Shown here: one piece after another, positions 9,047 to 15,265 of the stretch | Layout: each line of letters begins with the position of its first letter | Position numbering within the stretch: position 1 is the stretch's first letter | Assembly (NCBI RefSeq): GCF_900637055.1 | Contig: NZ_LR134338.1 | Coordinates: forward strand, 4,863,001 to 4,927,000 | Source of the DNA: Brevibacillus brevis | GTDB taxonomy: Bacteria; Bacillota; Bacilli; Brevibacillales; Brevibacillaceae | Direction of reading: 5' to 3' | Length of the DNA: 64,000 bases | Translations under genes and position numbers: made by a program | The notes under the pieces: generated by a model | Databases searched by the model: none | Told to the model about the DNA's origin: nothing | Seen by the model: the letters and a program-made list of their open reading frames with translations, nothing else

Positions 9047-9250
9047 CTAGTTCATCATCGTTTTGACGAACCTTCTATCCTGCTTGGTACAATGCACGTT
9101 TGTCAGAAGCGATTTTTTCTTCAACATTGCATTGCAAAAAATCATTATTTTCATTATTCGGCATCCGTCGGTATCTTCAAAAAGTAAATGAATTTCAGGT
9201 TCTCTATCAAATATGACGTAGTAAAAATCGTTTATTTGATCGACTTTCAT
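9047..9250 (-). CDS. Small hypothetical protein, possibly truncated
   Basis: A 67-residue frame with a GAAAGG site ahead of its ATG. The first 35 residues look like the beginning of a small globular immunity- or PH-like domain (DQINDFYYVIFDREPEIHLL). The remainder is basic and looks less natural, so the gene may be a truncated remnant. It stands at the edge of the island of immunity-type genes. No family can be named. Confidence 0.4.
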   Translation of the reverse strand: MKVDQINDFYYVIFDREPEIHLLFEDTDGCRIMKIMIFCNAMLKKKSLLTNVHCTKQDRRFVKTMMN

Positions 9251-9383
9251 GACGGTTAGCCTTTCTATGAAATCGTTAAATTCCTATACTGCTAAGGTAA
9301 ACCTAACCGGTGAAACTGGAAATTTCTCCGTCCCACTTAATTTGAGTAAAATCACAGTTGTACCCGAAGTAAAAAAAGCATAG
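9249..9383 (+). pseudogene. Possible C-terminal remnant of a surface or secreted protein
   Basis: A plus-strand frame of 44 codons ends at TAG 9381-9383. Its last 31 residues (TAKVNLTGETGNFSVPL, then NLSKITVVPEVKKA) look like the final strands of a beta-sandwich or surface domain, not like random sequence. There is no convincing ribosome site, and it overlaps the start of the gene on the opposite strand. I read it as a leftover fragment. Confidence 0.25.
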
Positions 9384-9410
9384 CTTACTCTCCATTCCTG
9401 AGGATCAGTT

Positions 9411-9806
9411 TCATAACTGACCCACACTCCCATTACTCCTCAACTCATTTCTTGCTTTTGCTAGTGCCTGTAAAATTTCTTCCTTCGCAGCTTCCTCGTA
9501 CCTGTCCATGGCTTCTTCCAAGCCACATTCGATTAAGTTCAAGTACTCGCCATACGTTACATAGGCTACTTCCTCTGGAAACCCGTGAAATCCCATACTC
9601 AGGACAACTTCGTCAATCGCACATCGCTCAGGATCGTCGCTGTCGAAATTACCGTATGTCGCAATCATGCAAACCTCATCAAATACAACGCCTTTTCTTG
9701 TAAGAATGATAGTTATGCTTTTCAATATTCTTGATTGATTGATGAAAACGCCTCTGATGAAATGATGCTTCCAGTCATTATTTATCTTTTTCAAGCGTTG
9801 TACCAC
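9411..9806 (-). CDS. Predicted immunity protein (CdiI-like)
   Basis: A 131-residue acidic protein. The core contains ATYGNFDSDDPERCAIDEVV, FHGFPEEVAYVTYGEYLNLI and a C-terminal helix rich in Glu and Ala. The overall pattern, a basic FIRGVFINQSRILKSI start then a beta core with Asp/Glu pairs, resembles small immunity proteins of ribonuclease-type contact-dependent toxins in Bacillales. That is pattern memory rather than a search. No toxin gene is adjacent. It lies immediately downstream of the frameshifted pentapeptide gene on the same strand. Confidence 0.55.
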   Translation of the reverse strand: MVQRLKKINNDWKHHFIRGVFINQSRILKSITIILTRKGVVFDEVCMIATYGNFDSDDPERCAIDEVVLSMGFHGFPEEVAYVTYGEYLNLIECGLEEAMDRYEEAAKEEILQALAKARNELRSNGSVGQL

Positions 9807-9809
9807 CTT

Positions 9810-10410
9810 CTAAGTACTCCTTTGGCTGCCCTCAGGCCATTTAGTTTTATCATTGTAAATCACCCTGGTGTAATCTACATTTTTAATCTTAGCGTTTGTA
9901 AAATCTGCATTAGAAAGGTCTGCACTGGTAAAATCAACATTTTGCAGGCTAGCATTACGAAAAGAAGCCCACGTTAAATCGCAATTGATAAACTTTACAT
10001 TTTTCAGAGTTGCATCCATAAAGCTTACCTTTATCATACCTGAATTGGAAAAAATCAACTCCTTCCACTTCTGCTTCACAAAAGGTCGCTCTTATTATTT
10101 TCGAAGAAGTCACATCACAATTTTTTACTATGGAGTAATCCAGATTTGATTTTGTCAGAATAACTCCACTCATTTTCACTTCTAAAAAAATGACTGACGC
10201 AAGGTTGGAATAATAAAAGTCAGTATTAGCTAATGTACATTTCTTTATTTTTGAACCTGCCAACATGACATCGATTACGTGCCTATCAGCTACGTTTAAT
10301 TCTGAGAAAACGCCATCCTCAACAAATAGTTGTACACCCTTCGTTTTCTCCCCACTAAGCCATAATTCATGCTTATCAAGCATCTGATTGATTTCTTTTT
10401 GGGTTATCAT
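9810..10410 (-). pseudogene. Pentapeptide-repeat protein gene with a frameshift
   Basis: The first part, from the ATG at 10410, encodes MITQKEINQMLDKHELWLSG and then pentapeptide repeats (A[D/N]LxX pattern: LANTDFYYSNLASVIF). It leaves frame near 10050. The other frame continues without loss to 9810 (SFMDATLKNVKF, SFRNASLQNVDF, SADLSNADFTNAKI). Reading five instead of six A on the plus strand at 10049-10054 joins both parts into one protein of about 200 residues, running VDFSNSGMIKVSF across the joint. The N-terminal start is typical of Bacillales pentapeptide proteins. It is either a real frameshift or a homopolymer sequencing error; if corrected, the gene is intact. Confidence 0.8.
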
Positions 10411-10416
10411 CTTTCG

Positions 10417-10764
10417 TCAGTCCTTTTTTTCCTCGTATTTCTGACGAACGAGCGAAAGGTACTCTTCTACATATTCCGTTTCATCCTCTGACAACATTAA
10501 CCGATAATCAATCTCTTTCGCCAAACGTAAGACCCTTAGCATATCCTCTCGATCACTTTCGGATAGTGGTACGTCATGCCTTACCATCAATTTAGTTAGT
10601 AATGATACAGCTACGATACTCAGAATCGTATCGGAATAGATGTATTCATCGAAAGCGAGATGACAAATACCCGCAGCTTGTCCGTAAGTACGTCCATTCA
10701 CGCATACCTCGTTATAGAAGCTGTCTACTATCAAAAATTGAAGCTCGAAAAAATTCATATCCAT
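10417..10764 (-). CDS. Predicted immunity protein (Imm3-like)
   Basis: A 115-residue, all-helical, acidic protein. Features are DSFYNEVCVNGRTYGQAAGI, HLAFDEYIYSDTILSIVAVS, and a C-terminal helix EYVEEYLSLVRQKYEEK. An all-alpha architecture with a YGxA helix, FDEYIYSD and then LLxxLxxRHDV recalls the Imm3 group of polymorphic-toxin immunity proteins. I rank that as likely but unproven. It lies six bases upstream of the pentapeptide gene on the same strand, which suggests co-transcription. Confidence 0.6.
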   Translation of the reverse strand: MDMNFFELQFLIVDSFYNEVCVNGRTYGQAAGICHLAFDEYIYSDTILSIVAVSLLTKLMVRHDVPLSESDREDMLRVLRLAKEIDYRLMLSEDETEYVEEYLSLVRQKYEEKKD

Positions 10765-10891
10765 TCGTATTCCGCTTGCAAGATAAAGAATGCTAGCAGA
10801 ATCTTTCCTCCCTTCTTTTCACTTTCCATACAGACATGGCTGTATTCAACAGGGAAACTCCGAAAAGTAAATAGCATGTTTTTGATATTTT

Positions 10892-11187
10892 TCAACGTAG
10901 AAATAAAGCATTGGCAAGAATATTCCCGATACTGCCAAAGACTGCATCCACAACCATTGAGACTTCTACAAGATCCTTTAGCCTGTCTTCATAATGACTC
11001 AAGCCAAGTGTGTTGAAGACGAGGTAATCTTGAAATACATTTTCATAATTCAGCAATTGTAGCTTGGGACTGTCTTCGCTGCTTTTATATATTTCTCGAT
11101 CAATGGGCTCACTTACGTATTTACTGTAGTGATGTAATACAGCTCTCCGTAATTTAGCAGATCAAGTAATGAAGCTAACTCAGCCAT
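10892..11187 (-). pseudogene. Frameshifted small gene following the Imm30-like gene
   Basis: An ATG at 11187 overlaps the end of the upstream gene and begins MAELASLLDLLNYG, but that frame stops after 24 codons. A second frame from 11161 to the TGA at 10892 carries an open stretch of 89 residues without a start (SAKLRRAVLHHYSKYV, then DREIYKSSEDSPKL, LVFNTLGLSHYEDRLKDL and VVDAVFGSIGNILANALFLR). Joined by one shift near 11150, the two would make a protein of about 98 residues in translational coupling with the preceding gene. The family is unknown. This remnant fills most of the otherwise gene-free stretch 10765-11179; nothing else was seen there. Confidence 0.45.
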
Positions 11188-11605
11188 GTATTTTCACAAG
11201 AAAATCCTCTAATACTCCCCTAGTCGCAACACCAGCTCTGGGAAGCAATTCATTTACGCGAACGAGCATGGCAGGATTGTCACGTATCATTTGTTTCCCT
11301 TCTAGAGTCGTATAGCTTCTCAACGTATCTACACAGATCACGAAAAGTTCCTCATCATCCGTATCCAGCAACGATAGTAGAATGTTCAGTTCATGCTCGT
11401 TACAGGAACTGTCCATACAGTATGCGATTTTTCGCTGCCATTCTAACGGTTTCATCAGCACATGACTGGACAGGTCTTCCCAATCCTTTTTGCTGAACTT
11501 CGTTAGCATGTCAGACGCTATTATGCAACCAACGTCATACCAATAATCAACGGTATTTTGGCAGCCTGTTATGAAAACATCTAATTCTTTGTACATGCTG
11601 GTCAC
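11180..11605 (-). CDS. Predicted immunity protein (Imm30-like, HEAT-like helices)
   Basis: A 141-residue helical protein. The segment HELNILLSLLDTDDEELFVI, followed by CVDTLRSYTTLEGK, resembles the Imm30 family of polymorphic-toxin immunity proteins, where a W..LS..L start and an LLxLLDTDDEELF...DxLRS core recur. Its start overlaps the stop of the upstream 92-residue gene by four bases (ATGA). No toxin is nearby, so it would act as an orphan immunity gene against toxins of competitors or of a lost locus. Confidence 0.6.
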   Translation of the reverse strand: MTSMYKELDVFITGCQNTVDYWYDVGCIIASDMLTKFSKKDWEDLSSHVLMKPLEWQRKIAYCMDSSCNEHELNILLSLLDTDDEELFVICVDTLRSYTTLEGKQMIRDNPAMLVRVNELLPRAGVATRGVLEDFLVKIHG

Positions 11606-11880
11606 CTCAATTCAATATTCAGGTTTTTTCTCATCTCTTCCAAATACAGTTCTAGCTCTTTCCTGTCACGCGGTCTTTTTTCTACATATCTCTTCGCTGC
11701 TATCCTGAAATAATCATAAACAATTTCGTAAGCAACGATGATTGTCTCGCTCCCAAATTCTACCTCAATACCGATAAATTCCTCTTCATAAAAAGACTGA
11801 TCAAATCCATCTAGGTCACTCCAAAATGTAAAGCCTCCCATATCTGTGACAAAGCCAATCCCTGTGCTTATATACTTCAC
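11602..11880 (-). CDS. Small predicted immunity-type protein
   Basis: A 92-residue acidic protein: GIGFVTDMGGFTFWSDLDGF, then EEEFIGIEVEFGSETIIVAY, then a helix with YFRIAAKRYVEKRP. Its size, acidity and direct coupling to the Imm30-like gene suggest an immunity-type protein. No family name can be given with confidence. It is the first gene of this small minus-strand operon. Confidence 0.55.
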   Translation of the reverse strand: MKYISTGIGFVTDMGGFTFWSDLDGFDQSFYEEEFIGIEVEFGSETIIVAYEIVYDYFRIAAKRYVEKRPRDRKELELYLEEMRKNLNIELR

Positions 11881-11891
11881 TGCATCTTATA

Positions 11892-12275
11892 ATGAGCCTA
11901 TTAAATAACAAACGTTCACTAAATCCTGTACGGGTACGTGTTCTGTTTGAAATAAGTCATCTGAATGTAATAACATTTCCATTTCCCTCTCCAAGGCCAA
12001 CCATCAAAATTACAGTGTATGACCGTAAAAATACTTTTGACCCCATATTAGGCAGAAGAACCAGATCCCCATTGGTCCGCTATCAATTGTTCTCATTCGA
12101 ATCCTTGAACAGTTCGGGACGTGCACTATGTTTAGGGGAAACGGCTCTCTTCCAAAACCAAGTAAACCGTTTGCTGTCAAACCTTCGCAAAAACGGGATA
12201 AAGGTAACAGCAGTCCATAATCACTGGCTCTTTGACAACCCGCGTCTAGTGTTCGGGAAATTTTATCAAACTTAA
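11892..12275 (+). pseudogene. Degenerate DUF1259 (LppY/LpqO-like) gene
   Basis: The frame encodes the second half of a DUF1259 protein: RRTRSPLVRYQLFSFESL, RALCLGETALFQNQVNRLLS and the strongly conserved HNHWLFDNPRL. The C-terminus breaks off at VFGKFYQT, where the family continues with a conserved HFE-containing tail. The N-terminal third is scrambled, including an insert in the strand before GRRTRSP. The region is therefore read as a remnant. It runs opposite to the surrounding genes and its end overlaps the small membrane protein gene. Confidence 0.6.
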
Positions 12276-12431
12276 AATCCATTCGACGATTAATGCAATG
12301 AAGAAAGCAGAAACTATCAGAATCAAAATTTGTAACCATAGACTAGTATTCTGAGAAGGCATTATGTTCAGAATTCCTATTAACAAAACTAGGCAGAATA
12401 TGATCGTGCTTGGTTTCAAGAAAAAATTCAT
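12246..12431 (-). CDS. Small two-helix membrane protein
   Basis: A 61-residue protein. The ATG at 12431 has a strong TGGAGGTG site 7 bases upstream, which decides the start. Two transmembrane segments are obvious (TIIFCLVLLIGILNIM and LILIVSAFFIALIVEWIL), joined by a short loop, with a polar KFPEH end. The function is unknown. Membrane-type immunity proteins and small stress proteins can look like this. Confidence 0.55.
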   Translation of the reverse strand: MNFFLKPSTIIFCLVLLIGILNIMPSQNTSLWLQILILIVSAFFIALIVEWILSLIKFPEH

Positions 12432-12512
12432 CCGCACACCTCCAGGATATTTAAAAAAGCTCATTCCTTCTAACTTGAAAGACGGAATAAGCCTACTTTA
12501 CAAACCATCCTG

Positions 12513-13409
12513 TTACAATTTTTTCTGTGTTGGACTCGGCAAACTTTCAAACGCATACCCATTAATCCCGGCAAAATCCATCTTTTTACGCAAATCACTG
12601 ACAAACTGCGTAAAATAAAAGCCACGATCCATGCTGCCCGCATACTTTCTCAAGTCGTAATCGTAGGATAATGAATCGTATATGTGATGTAAATCATCGA
12701 CGAGCACTTTTTTCATATCCGCTTTTTTAATAGCTGGATCAATACTGCATTCGTTCACGAGCGCCTGTAATGTTTCCTTGAGCGCATCGTTGTCATAGGA
12801 CGGGTGAGAGAGTAAAAATTTCAAATCGTACAAGTCTTTAAACCTCGGCCTGACAATCGTTTGATGAAGCTTCCAAGCAACCTGGATGGACAGGGGTACT
12901 GTGTACGGAACAAGAAAGCTTTCCCCAAAGACAGGTTGGTACTGTAGCGGAACCGGGTCTGCTTCCATTTCCAAGTTAAACGAAATATCCAGATTAAGCT
13001 CGTTATAGTTATCTGCTTCCCTTTATTGACCCTTGAAATAATAGGCAATATCCGTATTGATCGTCGGAAAATCATCTGCCATTGCGTAATCGATATATCT
13101 CCAAAAGGCATTCTCTCGAAAACTTCTAAACACGACGCCGTCGTTCAGATCCATTTCGGTTACTTGAATCATCCATTGTGTAAATACTTCATGGGCATGT
13201 TCGACGTCCCTGATCTTCCCCGCATACAATAAATCGATATCATCCGCGTCCCGAATCTCTCGGTTGTCCAAATATTGTCTGGTTAGAAGGCTGCCTTTTA
13301 ATACAAAGGGCAAATTCACAAGAGCAATTCTTCTCAACAGTGCTTCCAAAACAATGAGCTCTCTCGCCTCATATTCCAACTCTGCTACATCATCGTATGT
13401 AATCATCAT
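12513..13409 (-). pseudogene. AbiEii/AbiGii-type nucleotidyltransferase gene with in-frame stop
   Basis: The N-terminal 128 residues contain an AbiEii-like nucleotidyltransferase core: LPFVLKGSLLTRQYLDN (the GS motif region) and IRDADDIDLLY (the DxD-type metal site). A TAA at 13023-13025 follows FKGQ. The same frame then continues without interruption for 170 residues (EADNYNELNLDISFNLEME, IQVAWKLHQTIVRPRFKDLY and onward to 12513), including the Kx4-R..R.KDLYDL segment typical of this family's C-terminal half. One nonsense change therefore splits a protein of about 298 residues. It lies 18 bases behind a 194-residue partner gene. AbiE systems normally pair such an NTase with an AbiEi antitoxin, which is not seen here. 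Confidence 0.8.
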
Positions 13410-13427
13410 GATCCTCCATCTTAAAAA

Positions 13428-14012
13428 TTAGGAAATCCAACCGCTGTCCAGTTCTTCGCGGCTGTCATAAATACATAGTTCATATTGTTCTTTGATTAGC
13501 TCGATCTGATTTGCTTGCAAAATGGTATGTATCTTTTCTACCCGATCGTAAAACTGTTTCGGGCTCTCATATTCTCGGACGGTGATAAATCTCACTTTTC
13601 CATTCGCATTCAAAGAGTTTCTCGAAATATGTCCGCCATGACCCTCACATAGATTTCGTAACGCCGCGACATCATTGACCTGTACTTTTCCATGCCATTC
13701 AAAGTAAGGCTTCGAGTTTTTTAGGATGGGCTGGTGAAAATACGTTTCTTCTTTTGGAGAAATCTCTACTTTTTTTCGGACGATGGTAAAACCGTTGTTT
13801 TGAAACGTAGCTGCAATCTTTTCCATCTCTTTATTGGCTTCAGGAAAATCTGGTCGTTTGATTACTCCTGTTATCATCGGTTGATTGATGTAATTTCCCT
13901 GATCCAAGACGATCATGACCGGTTTCACTTGTTCCGCTTGGCACAGATCGATAAAAGCTGCCTTTTCATCAAATTGGAGATCGTTGAAGGTAACATGAAA
14001 CTCGAATTCCAT
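13428..14012 (-). CDS. Duplicated-domain protein of unknown function, partner of an AbiEii-like NTase
   Basis: A 194-residue protein made of two similar halves. Residues 1-85 begin FEFHVTFND and end NGFTIVRKKVEIS; residues 103-190 begin FEWHGKVQVND and end IELIKEQYELCIYDS. Both halves have an LC motif about 15 residues in, a TGVI/TVRE strand and a helix of similar position. The second half carries HGGHISRNSL and ends in YDSREELDSGW, a combination I recall in uncharacterised proteins of actinobacteria and bacilli. Each half looks like a ferredoxin-like alpha/beta unit. It lies 18 bases upstream of the NTase gene in the same orientation. The biochemical role is not known. Confidence 0.75.
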   Translation of the reverse strand: MEFEFHVTFNDLQFDEKAAFIDLCQAEQVKPVMIVLDQGNYINQPMITGVIKRPDFPEANKEMEKIAATFQNNGFTIVRKKVEISPKEETYFHQPILKNSKPYFEWHGKVQVNDVAALRNLCEGHGGHISRNSLNANGKVRFITVREYESPKQFYDRVEKIHTILQANQIELIKEQYELCIYDSREELDSGWIS

Positions 14013-14119
14013 TGCTTCACTCCCTGACTTTCCTTGTATTGCACAACCAATTTATTTCCTTTTCTTCCTATTTGTATCGACATATCTTTTCTATTTCTTA
14101 ACCGTTTCGTTTAAATAAA

Positions 14120-14165
14120 AAAGTAGAGGTATGTTGAAAAACCTTTCTCAACATATCTCTACTTT
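14120..14165 (-). terminator. Long inverted repeat, probable minus-strand terminator, in a 430-base gap
   Basis: AAAGTAGAGGTATGTTGA at 14120-14137 pairs with TCAACATATCTCTACTTT at 14148-14165, with one mismatch and a 10-base loop. On the minus strand a T6 run follows. It probably ends transcripts from the 14443-15066 gene. The gap 14013-14442 otherwise holds two near-identical 13-base direct repeats (14276-14288 and 14327-14339) and no credible gene. Confidence 0.65.
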
Positions 14166-14442
14166 GTAAGCGTGCTAGTTGCTAACCATTTAGCTTGGTG
14201 GTTGCTGAAAAGTCCAGAGAGTGTACTTTTATGGACCAATGCCCCAAGATTTCATCGAGTCTTAAAGCCTAAGTCCTGATCTTTGAGCCTAAAGAGCTTT
14301 GATACGTAAGTTTTGAAAGCTGAGCTCTCATCTTTGAGCTTTCATCCTCATATTCACCAAATAATTTTAGGATGGCCTAGTTAACCCACTAGGCAAGGGA
14401 CTCTCGTTTATCAGCTATTCAAATGGCTAGCAAGGCACACTG

Positions 14443-15066
14443 TTAATCCACAAGATTGATTTTGGTAATCGTATTGGATTCACTTAAGATAAAATCGACT
14501 TCACACTCAAATTCATCGATTTCTTTACTAAGCGTATCCATTTTCTCTTTCAACTTCAAGGGGTCTACGAGCTTCGCTTCATTTTGCTCTTTAAACGGTT
14601 TGGAGATGGCTTCCATTTCCGTATCCTTCACCTTGGAGTCTTTGCCAAAGTTCGCTTCAAGTAGCCTTTCCAATCGTAGCTGTACTTCTTCATTTTTCTC
14701 TTCAACCTGCGTGACAGCGTGGTTGTAATCTCTTCTCATTTTCTCCAGCAGTGATTTTTCATATTGAATGGAGGTTTTTCGCTCGATTGCTTCTGCCACT
14801 GTCATTCTCTTGCCGCTAATCATTACCATCGTCTTTGCATTGGACTCGACGATCAGTGACTTAATTTTTTGTCTTCTTTTTATTAGATCAACGATGGATT
14901 GGTAGTTGCGCTCTGTTGTTTCCTCATAAAGTTCTGTTGACGTGTAACCAGATACTGGCTTATGCCCAATGGCGGAAGACATGAAAGTTGTTTCATTGAT
15001 TCCTTTTTGGATTCTTTTATCGAGTAACTTTAATTCTGAGAGTCCTCTTGTGATAGACATTTCCAT
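14443..15066 (-). CDS. Coiled-coil protein of unknown function
   Basis: A 207-residue charged, helical protein with a good ribosome site (AGGAGG region before ATG 15066). It opens with ITRGLSELKLLDKRIQKGI, then SIVDLIKRRQKIKSLIVESN, a short turn around MISGKRMTVAEAIERK, a long coiled coil, and an acidic C-terminus DEFECEVDFILSESN. The pattern recalls small proteins of phage or contractile-particle loci, but nothing phage-like surrounds it. I do not recognise a function. Confidence 0.65.
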   Translation of the reverse strand: MEMSITRGLSELKLLDKRIQKGINETTFMSSAIGHKPVSGYTSTELYEETTERNYQSIVDLIKRRQKIKSLIVESNAKTMVMISGKRMTVAEAIERKTSIQYEKSLLEKMRRDYNHAVTQVEEKNEEVQLRLERLLEANFGKDSKVKDTEMEAISKPFKEQNEAKLVDPLKLKEKMDTLSKEIDEFECEVDFILSESNTITKINLVD

Positions 15067-15230
15067 CGTGTCATTCCTCCTCGTGGAGTTTGATAGAAAA
15101 ATTGTTTATGTATATAGGGATTACATTTGGTAGTTTAATATACAACTTTATGTAAATAGTTGTCAAATTGAACGGAGGATTGGCGTGGATTTGTGAAATA
15201 CCTCTGAGTAATCCCCCATCTCCCCATGCA

Positions 15231-15257
15231 AAAAGCCAGGGCCAACTCTCCCTGGCT
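15231..15257 (-). terminator. Terminator of the kinase/regulator fusion gene
   Basis: On the minus strand AGCCAGGG and CCCTGGCT pair perfectly around an 8-base loop, followed by a T5 run. Confidence 0.85.
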
Positions 15258-15265
15258 GTCATACG

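Noticed and set aside
12010..12339. Minus-strand frame of 109 codons
   Set aside because: It is the shadow of the DUF1259 relic, whose conserved motifs lie on the plus strand.
13023..13025. Recoding of the internal stop in the NTase gene
   Set aside because: The codon is TAA, there is no recoding hairpin visible behind it, and a simple nonsense change is the more economical reading.
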